From Candidatus Melainabacteria bacterium (GTDB taxonomy: Bacteria > Cyanobacteriota > Vampirovibrionia > Obscuribacterales > Obscuribacteraceae), in assembly GCA_003175915.1 (NCBI GenBank), contig PSRH01000041.1:1-12185 (forward strand): DNA of 12,185 bases, read 5' to 3'. The position numbers and the translations under genes are program-made. Below are positions 1-6,658 of this stretch, one piece after another; the stretch's first letter is position 1, and each line of letters begins with the position of its first letter. The notes under the pieces are model-generated. The model worked only from the letters and a program-made list of their open reading frames with translations. It had not been told where the DNA came from and did no database searches.

Positions 1-13
1 TTGAAATAATGAC

Positions 14-20
14 AGGAGAG
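14..20 (+). promoter_or_regulatory. Ribosome binding site of recA
   Basis: AGGAGAG lies four bases before the ATG at 25. It supports the long form of RecA over an internal start at Met16 (position 70). Confidence 0.8.
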
Positions 21-24
21 CGAT

Positions 25-1143
25 ATGGCTGTAGTAACTAAAGAAAAGTCGACAAGCGAAAAATCTTCCATGGAAAATAAGACCGATAAAGCGTCGAAAA
101 ACAATCACGCTGTCGATGCCGCCAGTGAAGAGAAAGGCAAGGCCAATTCCGAGAGGACAAAGGCCCTCGGTTTAGCTCTCGATTCCATCAAAAAGCAATA
201 TGGTGACGGCTCGATCATGCGCCTTGGCGATTCCCGCCATGGACAAATTGAGACCATACCAACCGGAGCCCTGTCACTTGATGTGGCACTGGGAGTGGGC
301 GGTTTGCCGAGAGGGCGAATCATCGAAATTTATGGCCCGGAATCTTCAGGTAAGACGACTCTGGCCCAGCACATTGCCGCTGAGGTACAAAAATCGGGTG
401 GTATAGCGGCCATCGTTGACGCCGAGCACGCCATGGACCCGGAATATTCCCGCGCCCTTGGTGTCAATGTTGACGAGTTGCTTATCTCTCAGCCAGACAC
501 CGGCGAACAAGCCCTGGAGATTACCGAACAATTGGTTCGCTCCGGAGCCGTGGACCTGGTGATCGTCGACTCGGTAGCAGCCCTTGTCCCTAAGGCTGAA
601 ATAGAAGGGGAAATGGGTGACAGCTTACCTGGTCTACAAGCCAGACTGATGAGCCAGGCTTTGAGAAAGCTGACGGCAGTGGTGGGCAAGACGCGCTCGA
701 TTATTATCTTCATCAATCAACTTAGACAAAAAATCGGGGTTATGTACGGCAATCCCGAGACGACTACGGGCGGCAATGCCTTGAAGTTCTACGCATCGGT
801 TCGCCTGGACATTAGAAAAATCGAGACACTCAAGAAAGACAATACGGAAGTGGGCAACCGTGTCAAAGTTAAGATCGTCAAAAATAAAGTTGCCCCGCCG
901 TTCCGTACGGCTGAATTCGACATTATTTACGGCAAAGGGATTAATATGGCGGGTTGTATTCTCGACATTGCCGCGGAGCTTGAAATCGTCAAGAAATCGG
1001 GCACTTGGTTTAGTTACAAGGATGAGCGGATTGGCCAAGGGCGAGACCAGGCCAGACAATACCTGGAATCCAATCCGGCTTTATTGACTGAGATCGAAGC
1101 TAAGGTAAAGGCCGAACTGGCCAAAACCAGCCCCAAGATCTGA
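25..1143 (+). CDS. recA: RecA recombinase with N-terminal extension
   Basis: RecA is the DNA-dependent ATPase that forms filaments on single-stranded DNA, drives homologous strand exchange and stimulates LexA-type self-cleavage. Visible in the 372-residue product: Walker A GPESSGKT (104-111), Walker B ending LVIVD (178-182), loop L1 around 192-207 (EIEGEMGDSLPG) and loop L2 around 230-256 (INQLRQKIGVMYG, then the ETTTGGNALKF signature). The core begins near residue 42 (compare the E. coli start), leaving about 40 extra hydrophilic residues rich in Lys, Ser and Glu. The C terminus stops at AKTSPKI, so the long acidic tail of E. coli RecA is absent. The start is set by AGGAGAG at 14-20, four bases before the ATG. 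lnt follows after 14 bases. Only 24 bases lie upstream, so no LexA box can be judged. Identity is certain. Confidence 0.98.
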   Translation: MAVVTKEKSTSEKSSMENKTDKASKNNHAVDAASEEKGKANSERTKALGLALDSIKKQYGDGSIMRLGDSRHGQIETIPTGALSLDVALGVGGLPRGRIIEIYGPESSGKTTLAQHIAAEVQKSGGIAAIVDAEHAMDPEYSRALGVNVDELLISQPDTGEQALEITEQLVRSGAVDLVIVDSVAALVPKAEIEGEMGDSLPGLQARLMSQALRKLTAVVGKTRSIIIFINQLRQKIGVMYGNPETTTGGNALKFYASVRLDIRKIETLKKDNTEVGNRVKVKIVKNKVAPPFRTAEFDIIYGKGINMAGCILDIAAELEIVKKSGTWFSYKDERIGQGRDQARQYLESNPALLTEIEAKVKAELAKTSPKI

Positions 1144-1145
1144 TT

Positions 1146-1152
1146 TAGGAAG
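1146..1152 (+). promoter_or_regulatory. Ribosome binding site deciding the TTG start of lnt
   Basis: TTAGGAAG-type sequence (AGGAAG at 1147-1152) sits five bases before a TTG at 1158. No ATG lies in frame nearby before the first membrane segment, so the TTG with this site is the best start. It falls in the 14-base gap after recA, which suggests coupled expression. Confidence 0.7.
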
Positions 1153-1157
1153 CTTAG

Positions 1158-2759
1158 TTGGGACCATCCGCCTTCATTGAAAATAAGTTGGTGGCCACTA
1201 GCGCAAGGAATCGGAATATTTTCTCGACCGTTGGTCAACATTTTGCCTCGGTCTTCTTTGGGGCGCTCCTGGGATTGTCAGCTCCGGGTATCGGGCTTTG
1301 GTTCTATGCCTGGGTTGGGTTAATACCGCTTTTGATACTAGTTGCTTCCGCGAAAAGAAAACGGGAAGCTGCACTGAAAGCCCTCTTGTTTGGCTTAGCC
1401 TACAACTGCGTTTATCTCAACTGGTACCTGTACCTCGCCCCTCTTGATTGGCTTGGTTTCAGCGATCTGGAAAGCAATTTATTGGCTGGGGCGGCACTCT
1501 TTATTGTTTCTTTTCATCAAGGATTGATCTTCGCGCTCTTTGCGCTTATCTTTCGACTTCTCCCTCTAAAGAGCACAATGATCGGGCATTGGCGCAGCGG
1601 CCAGCTGAGCCTGCCCGCCTTATGGACGATTCCATTAATCTGGGTTGTGCTGGTCAACAAACTGGGCAATGCTCACTGTTTGACGGGCGTGCCCTGGAGC
1701 ATGCTCGAATACTCACAGTACAAACAATTACCCTTGATCCAGGTCGCCAGTATTATCGGCGGTATCGGCATCGAGTATTTGATTGTGCTGGTGAATGTCA
1801 TCCTCTCGATCGGTTTTGTAACTTTATCGAAGACCGTCAAAGCCAAAACTTTCTCCGTAACCGGCAAAGGAGCTCTGGCTTTGCAGGGACTGACAACACT
1901 TGTGGTACTACTGGCAGTGCTTACCTACGGATTCTGGCGATTGAACGAGAAGCAAGTGGTCGCCACCATTACTCTCTCAGTCGTGCAACCTAATGTGAAT
2001 ATCGAAATGCAGAAGAGTGAGCACCGGTACACGGTCTTAGATCTGGTCAATCAGCAGGTAGCGCTGACAAAAGAATGCCCTCAAGGCATCTGCATATGGC
2101 CCGAGAGCGCCGTCCCAACTCGTTTGTCGAAAAATCCCAGCATGCAAGATCGGCTTGGCAAGCTGGCGAAGACGAGAAATCTCGACCTGGTCGTCGGTTC
2201 CATCGATGAAGACAGCAACGGCCAAGTCTACAACGCCGTCTTCGCCATCAGGTCCGACGGCACTTTTCTTCCTCAAGCGTACAGGAAGCAGTATCTGGTA
2301 CCATTTGGTGAATACACTCCCGTCCTGGTAAATTACATGCCTGCCTGGATCAAGCGCTTAACCAATACGCCAGCCGGAGCCGGGTATGCCTCAGGTTTGC
2401 GGGCAAGCGTCCTTGAACTCTGTCGCGCTCGAGTTTCACCTCTTATCTGCTTTGAAACAATTTCACCAGAACTAGCCTCAGCAGGAGCCAGAGCCGGAGG
2501 TGAATTACTGGTCAACGTCAGCGACCTGGCCTGGTTTCATAAATCGATCATTGGCGAACAGATGCTGGCCTGCGCAGTATTCAGGGCGGTGGAAAATCAT
2601 CGCTTTTTCGTTTTCGCCGCAAACACGGGTCCCTCAGCGATAATTTCACCTAGCGGTACGATTCGCTCTGAACTGAGTCAAGGCTTGAAAATGGCATTGA
2701 GCGGCAAAGTAGCGCTCTTTTCGAAGCTTACTCCCTTTACCCGGTGGTTCATTTTTTGA
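1158..2759 (+). CDS. lnt: Apolipoprotein N-acyltransferase
   Basis: Lnt adds the third acyl chain to the N-terminal cysteine of lipoproteins at the periplasmic face of the inner membrane, the last step after Lgt and LspA. The 533-residue product (E. coli 512) has an N-terminal half with several hydrophobic segments (about 27-64, 104-135, 152-170, 194-225, 240-258), then a nitrilase-fold domain from about 270. The catalytic triad is readable by motif: Glu316 in WPESAVPTR, Lys377 in YRKQYLVPFGEYTP and Cys431 in PLICFE, matching E. coli E267, K335 and C387. Glu433 and the NVSDLAWF stretch (453-460) are also present. Oddity: the protein ends at LTPFTRWFIF, where E. coli Lnt continues into a last transmembrane helix. 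Start is TTG with a good ribosome site. It is likely cotranscribed with recA. Confidence 0.95.
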   Translation: MGPSAFIENKLVATSARNRNIFSTVGQHFASVFFGALLGLSAPGIGLWFYAWVGLIPLLILVASAKRKREAALKALLFGLAYNCVYLNWYLYLAPLDWLGFSDLESNLLAGAALFIVSFHQGLIFALFALIFRLLPLKSTMIGHWRSGQLSLPALWTIPLIWVVLVNKLGNAHCLTGVPWSMLEYSQYKQLPLIQVASIIGGIGIEYLIVLVNVILSIGFVTLSKTVKAKTFSVTGKGALALQGLTTLVVLLAVLTYGFWRLNEKQVVATITLSVVQPNVNIEMQKSEHRYTVLDLVNQQVALTKECPQGICIWPESAVPTRLSKNPSMQDRLGKLAKTRNLDLVVGSIDEDSNGQVYNAVFAIRSDGTFLPQAYRKQYLVPFGEYTPVLVNYMPAWIKRLTNTPAGAGYASGLRASVLELCRARVSPLICFETISPELASAGARAGGELLVNVSDLAWFHKSIIGEQMLACAVFRAVENHRFFVFAANTGPSAIISPSGTIRSELSQGLKMALSGKVALFSKLTPFTRWFIF

Positions 2760-2787
2760 CAACCCAGTGCCGTTTTGACAGACATCA

Positions 2788-3387
2788 ATGAAAGCAACTC
2801 CCCTTCTGGTTATCGCATTCCTATCCTTCGGCTGGTCCAGTTTGCTTTCAGCTCATTCTCAGACGGCAATTAATCAGCCTGCAGGTACCCAGTTAGTCGA
2901 GAAGAAAAAGAAAACCAGACGCATGGCCGAGTCGACTATGACCGCAACGGTAAAGGCTCCCATCGTTTATATCTGGCAAACGCTTGTGGATTTCGACAAA
3001 TACCCGGAAATCTTCAATCGCTTGCAATCTGTCAATATCACCAAACGTGAAGGCAATTTCGTCTACATCGAGAGCCATCTCAAGCCGCATTTGTTTGTAA
3101 AAACCGAAATCCAGCACACGGTCAACGATCTAAGTGGCAAACCCGGACTGCTCAAATGGGAGCTTTTAGACGGCAATTTCAAACACGTTGAGGGCGAATG
3201 GGCGCTCAAGTCCGTATCCCCCGAGTCTACCGAACTCACCTATCGCCTCTCGGTCGACCCCGGCCCTGTGATACCGGCCGGTATGGTTTCCTTCGTATTA
3301 CACTTCGTCCAGCGAGAGATCGTTTCTTCCTTCGTGCAGTATACGGAGAAAGGCTTCACATCCAGGGAAAAAGCCTCGGCAATATAA
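2788..3387 (+). CDS. Exported SRPBCC/START-like (COQ10-type polyketide-cyclase fold) protein
   Basis: The 199-residue product begins with a signal peptide (hydrophobic 5-21, likely cut after A-H-S at 22-24), a short Lys/Arg-rich linker (39-45), and one SRPBCC domain from about 50 to 190. The signature near the domain start, TVKAPIVYIWQTLVDFDKYPEIFNRLQSV (55-83), is typical of the COQ10/polyketide-cyclase-dehydrase family, which binds a hydrophobic ligand in a deep cavity. LKWELLDGNFKHVEGEWAL (122-140) fits the usual central strands. Ligand and role are unknown. It starts 28 bases after lnt with no clear ribosome site, so translation may depend on upstream ribosomes. The context next to lnt and the export signal suggest an envelope or lipid-related job, which is inference only. 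Confidence 0.75.
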   Translation: MKATPLLVIAFLSFGWSSLLSAHSQTAINQPAGTQLVEKKKKTRRMAESTMTATVKAPIVYIWQTLVDFDKYPEIFNRLQSVNITKREGNFVYIESHLKPHLFVKTEIQHTVNDLSGKPGLLKWELLDGNFKHVEGEWALKSVSPESTELTYRLSVDPGPVIPAGMVSFVLHFVQREIVSSFVQYTEKGFTSREKASAI

Positions 3388-3427
3388 TACACCACCGACG
3401 ATACCACAGCATCTGGCAACCGATTTT

Positions 3428-3820
3428 TTAGCGACCGATTTTCGTCGCCCCTCTGATTTCTAAAAGAACGCGTGTCCTGCCAGCACCGCTTTCGATCGAC
3501 GTCAGTCGGCCTACCGCAACTTCACCCCAGTGGTTGGAGGTCGGAGTCATGCCTTCGCCCTGTTGCACAACTTTTACCGTGTCATCTTTGCTATTTTTAC
3601 GGGTTAGTTTGCCATCCAGTTCAACCGTTAGCGTTGTTACTCCGACGGGTTTTGGTTTCCACTTGAGAAGCAGCCATTGGACGAAGACCTGGAACATTTG
3701 CCAGAGGGTTTTTGAATGACTGATGATTTTGCCTTCGCCAATCTTTTCCCAGCGCTGATTCAAAGTGTTGGTGCCTTCACCCCACTCTAATAATTGGACC
3801 GGCTTGCTCAATCTAATCAT
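3428..3820 (-). CDS. Conserved-looking hypothetical protein, basic, 130 residues
   Basis: Not recognised. The start chosen is the ATG at 3820 (MIRLSKPVQ) because AAGGAG at 3827-3832 lies six bases upstream. An in-frame ATG at 3826 abuts that site and one at 3853 lies before it, so both are less likely. The protein has no signal peptide. Residues 36-54 (around TLWQMFQVFVQWLLLKW) form a hydrophobic, Trp-rich helix that may lie on or in a membrane. The C-terminal half (60-125) alternates in a beta-strand manner and is Thr/Val/Lys/Arg rich. It is the third leftward gene, 81 bases downstream of the SDR gene, and could be read with it or from its own promoter. The good ribosome site and codon structure support a real gene. 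Confidence 0.6.
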   Translation of the reverse strand: MIRLSKPVQLLEWGEGTNTLNQRWEKIGEGKIISHSKTLWQMFQVFVQWLLLKWKPKPVGVTTLTVELDGKLTRKNSKDDTVKVVQQGEGMTPTSNHWGEVAVGRLTSIESGAGRTRVLLEIRGATKIGR

Positions 3821-3826
3821 AGCCAT

Positions 3827-3832
3827 CTCCTT
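3827..3832 (-). promoter_or_regulatory. Ribosome binding site deciding the start at 3820
   Basis: AAGGAG on the minus strand, six bases before the ATG at 3820. The upstream in-frame ATG at 3826 begins directly after this site, which is too close for initiation. Confidence 0.6.
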
Positions 3833-3901
3833 ATGCTTGCCAAAAAATAGCATATTTCCCTGGCTGAGCTCATTGTCTTTTCGTTTTTTGTATGGCTTGT
3901 G

Positions 3902-4810
3902 TTACTGGTAGACCCGGGACAGGCGCTCAAGACTGGCCGAAAGGCTAGAAGCATTGATACCGAATTTATCTTTCAGATCGTTCCTTTCGCTCACTGAATC
4001 GGCGGTAATCAACTCGACCAGATCAGGGTGAAACAGCCGGCCGGGTAAGGCCTTGTTGATTATCGAACTGGCATAGGCGCTGGCCATGGACGGCAGGTTT
4101 ACCGTCGCTTGCGAAAGACCGGTTTCTCCGCGCAGCATCTCTAAAAACTCCACCATACTGAAGGTTTCAGGTCCGGCCAGTTCATATGTTTTTTCAACGG
4201 TGGTCTTGTCATAGAGACTGAGCAGTAATGCATCGGCTACATCTTCCACCCAGACCGGTTGAATGAGATTGAGTCCGCTGCCAAACACAGGAAGACAGGG
4301 TCGAAAGCGAACGAGCGGCTCAACCAATTCAAGAAGCTCGAATTTCTCTCCAAACATATACGAGGGCCTAAGAATGGTCCAATGCGCCTTGCACTCCTTG
4401 ACCTTCGAATCAGCCAGCCATTTCAGCTTCAAGTACTCGCTCTTTGCGTTTTGATTGGCGCCCAGACAACCGAGTTGAATCACCCGTTGAACATTGCACC
4501 TTTGAACCATGTCCACCATTATCTCGGCGATTTCCAGATTGGCTGTGCGCAAGGAGGCACGATTCCTAGTGCTCAGCGAACCGATTGTGTTGATTACCGC
4601 CGTACAATCGCGAAATGCACCCTCCAATTTATCTAACTCGTCGAATTCGGCGTAAGACACCTGCACGCCTTGAGACTTAAGACGCTCACTGTAGTCCGAC
4701 TGCCAGTCCACTTTTCCCCTGCTCAGCACCCGTACGGGCCAGCGGTTCTCAATCAGACGGCTGAGCACCTGTGTCCCTAGCAACCCGGTCGCTCCGAGCA
4801 ACAAGATCAT
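3902..4810 (-). CDS. Atypical SDR family NAD(P)-binding protein (NmrA/NDUFA9-like)
   Basis: The 302-residue product opens with a Rossmann dinucleotide site, MILLLGATGLLG (glycines 6, 9, 12). It continues with VRVLSRG (27-32), AVINTIGSLS (71-80), a Tyr-x3-Lys pair in SEYLKLK (Tyr126, Lys130), the family-typical WTILRPSYMFG (144-154) and LIQPVWVEDVADALL (182-196), then LAGPETFSMVEF (211-222). This order matches atypical/extended SDRs such as complex I NDUFA9-like and ycf39-like proteins, which often act as assembly or quinone-related factors or bind a nucleotide without strong catalysis. The substrate cannot be read from the sequence. The ribosome site AAGGAAG (4818-4824) sits seven bases before the ATG. 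It follows the Gly-rich repeat gene by 37 bases, so the two are probably cotranscribed. Confidence 0.85.
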   Translation of the reverse strand: MILLLGATGLLGTQVLSRLIENRWPVRVLSRGKVDWQSDYSERLKSQGVQVSYAEFDELDKLEGAFRDCTAVINTIGSLSTRNRASLRTANLEIAEIMVDMVQRCNVQRVIQLGCLGANQNAKSEYLKLKWLADSKVKECKAHWTILRPSYMFGEKFELLELVEPLVRFRPCLPVFGSGLNLIQPVWVEDVADALLLSLYDKTTVEKTYELAGPETFSMVEFLEMLRGETGLSQATVNLPSMASAYASSIINKALPGRLFHPDLVELITADSVSERNDLKDKFGINASSLSASLERLSRVYQ

Positions 4811-4847
4811 AAGAACACTTCCTTCGAAGATAATTCAACGACTTTGG

Positions 4848-6476
4848 CTATGGCCAGATCCCACCCATTCGGCCTCCACCAAATCCAAATCTCAAGCCCG
4901 ACCCCATGCCGTACCCGTAGGGATTGCCGAAGGGCGAAAAACCGTTGTTAAAGGAGTTGTAGCCACCATAATTACCCAACCCTGACCCGTACATGCCACC
5001 ATACATCGGGTAAGGCGAAGTGCGCGTACCACCCATGACTGCGCCGGTATTGGGATCGATCATGGTGCCGCTATATTGATCAACCAGCATGCCTGTCTGG
5101 GGATCGGTTATATAAGTTCCCGACTGCATCGGATAACCACCAACTGCCCCGCCGCCGAAGAAGCTCGATAACGAGTTTACGATTTTGCCCAGTCCGTGTT
5201 GCGCTTGCCCATTGGAACCTTGCAGTATCGCCATGTCGCTGTCGTCCAGATCGCTGTCCGAGTGCTTGGACTTTTTATTCAGTTGCTTCTCGGAAACAGG
5301 GACTACAGCCATAAGGCGCTTGACGCGATCGGGTAGTGGCTTGTCGGTTGCCGGCTTCTGTTCAGGGAAAACCGCTCCCTCGAGGCGGTTGAGCCGCTGT
5401 AAAAGAGGATCGCCAGCGTGCGTCTTTCCGAAAATTCCCTTCTCTAGAGCGGCTACCTGACTGGGCAAATCCATGTTGGCCAGCGCGGAATTGTCGGCGA
5501 GCTGTTTCTTCGGTCGGGATGGTGCTGCCGGTATGTTGTCTTGGTCATCACCATTGAGCAATCCTACAGAAGAGGAACTGCCTAAACCGGACATGCCCGA
5601 TCTGCCACCTCCGCCAAAGCCGTAAGCGCCGCTTCCACCACTACTACTTGAGCCATAGCCGCCCATTCCATAAGCACCGGTTGGACCGCTATACGAGCGG
5701 GAACCGGACATGCCACCAAATGCTTTGCGCATATCCGAACGCAAATCTCGACCACTGAAACTCTTACCGTCCTCGCCTTCCTTGGCGACATAATCGTTTC
5801 CTGCCGGCACGGGCATGGACATGGAATCTTCTTCGTCATCGTCAGCCCAGTCGCTACCCGGCGGCGCTACTCGAGCGATATCAAGACCGATTCGCTGCTT
5901 GAGGCGATCTACCCTCTCGCTCAAATCAGTCGAAGTAGATGGGCGGCCAAATATTTTCGTCTCCAGGCGGCCCAAACGTTGATCGAGGGGATCGCCGATA
6001 AAGTCCTTGCCGAGCGATTTGCGTTCCATAGCAGTGACGGCAGGATAGTCGCTTGATTCTCCACTGGCTAGATCTCTTTTACTCTCATTGCCCGAGCGAT
6101 TTCCTTTGTGATCGCCAGTAGCCGGGGCATTCCCAGTAGTCGCTGTTTTGCCCGCCTGATTAGCTTGGCTGGTATCGCCTTCTAAATTGGGGACGGCTTG
6201 CACAAGAGCGTTGAGGCGCTCGCTTACAGAACCCGTTTTAGGAGCACCGAAAACCAACTTTTCCAGACGCTCCAATCTAACCTGGGGCTCATCCTTGGCA
6301 TAATTATGCTGAAACAACTTAGATTCCAGCTTGCCCATGTTTTTAGCGCTCTGTTCGCTCAAGGCGTCAGAGGCCGAGTCCGCCCAACTTGGAGAAGGGC
6401 AGCAAAAGGAAAGGAATGCGATTATTAATATCGGTATTCCGGTTAAGTGATTCGAGGTTTTAGGTAATGAGGCCAT
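4848..6476 (-). CDS. Secreted Gly-rich protein with three LE..FG / RL.RLE repeats
   Basis: No named family recognised. The 542-residue product has a signal peptide (hydrophobic 13-27, likely cut after S-W-A at 30-32). Three copies of a module of about 48 residues follow, at roughly 48-95, 149-197 and 342-392. Each reads LE-x3-F/LG-K-x4-D-P-x3-RL-x-RLE-x3-F then a short loop and a second RL/RV-x-L helix; copies two and three share GDPL.QRL.RLE. Between copies two and three lie an acidic patch (DDDEED, 212-217) and a Gly/Ser/Tyr-rich stretch (254-305). After copy three comes a 16-residue tandem pair built on DPxTG (Asp458 and Asp474), then a Gly/Tyr/Met/Asn-rich tail (482-540). The composition suggests an extracellular or envelope structural protein. 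The ribosome site is weak (AGG about 9 bases upstream). Confidence 0.75.
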   Translation of the reverse strand: MASLPKTSNHLTGIPILIIAFLSFCCPSPSWADSASDALSEQSAKNMGKLESKLFQHNYAKDEPQVRLERLEKLVFGAPKTGSVSERLNALVQAVPNLEGDTSQANQAGKTATTGNAPATGDHKGNRSGNESKRDLASGESSDYPAVTAMERKSLGKDFIGDPLDQRLGRLETKIFGRPSTSTDLSERVDRLKQRIGLDIARVAPPGSDWADDDEEDSMSMPVPAGNDYVAKEGEDGKSFSGRDLRSDMRKAFGGMSGSRSYSGPTGAYGMGGYGSSSSGGSGAYGFGGGGRSGMSGLGSSSSVGLLNGDDQDNIPAAPSRPKKQLADNSALANMDLPSQVAALEKGIFGKTHAGDPLLQRLNRLEGAVFPEQKPATDKPLPDRVKRLMAVVPVSEKQLNKKSKHSDSDLDDSDMAILQGSNGQAQHGLGKIVNSLSSFFGGGAVGGYPMQSGTYITDPQTGMLVDQYSGTMIDPNTGAVMGGTRTSPYPMYGGMYGSGLGNYGGYNSFNNGFSPFGNPYGYGMGSGLRFGFGGGRMGGIWP

Positions 6477-6513
6477 TTGCTAGCCTGAATCCAGCGAAAC
6501 CCAGATACTGCCT

Positions 6514-6522
6514 ATGATAGCA
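6514..6522 (-). promoter_or_regulatory. Extended -10 promoter for the leftward genes
   Basis: On the minus strand TGC-TATCAT forms an extended -10 (TGnTATNAT-like), with a start point expected near 6507, about 30 bases before the ATG at 6476. No good -35 is seen, as is usual for extended -10 promoters. Prediction by eye. Confidence 0.4.
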
Positions 6523-6570
6523 GTTCATCTTACCATGCGCCTGATAATACCGATCCAGGCATTTCCCTGG

Positions 6571-6610
6571 TCGTTGTCAACCTTCTTGCCACTGGGTAAA
6601 TCGTTGTCAA
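6571..6610 (+). repeat. Exact direct repeat TCGTTGTCAA, two copies 30 bases apart
   Basis: TCGTTGTCAA occurs at 6571-6580 and again at 6601-6610. The first copy extends to GTTGTCAAC, an odd palindrome. The 30-base period equals about three helical turns, so two protein dimers could bind on the same face. Each copy also contains a -35-like TTGTCA. The location in front of hutH and behind the leftward promoter fits an operator, which is inference. Confidence 0.45.
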
Positions 6611-6658
6611 TGAATCAACTTTTAGCAAGGGTTTTGAAATAACTGATCCGCTCGAAAA

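Noticed and set aside
634..1059. 141-codon open frame antisense to recA
   Set aside because: It lies wholly inside the conserved recA core, has no ribosome site and no recognisable protein features.
1448..1993. 181-codon open frame in another phase of lnt
   Set aside because: lnt is unmistakable in its own frame across this region; the alternative product is low-quality sequence rich in Arg, Ser and Cys.
3418..3448. Terminator between the SRPBCC gene and the convergent 130-residue gene
   Set aside because: A GCGAC/GTCGC stem (3431-3448) and a repeated ACCGATTTT are present, but the T run precedes the stem on the plus strand and there is none after it on the minus strand.
4259..4636. 125-codon open frame antisense to the SDR gene
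   Set aside because: It is a shadow of a well-supported family gene with no independent evidence.
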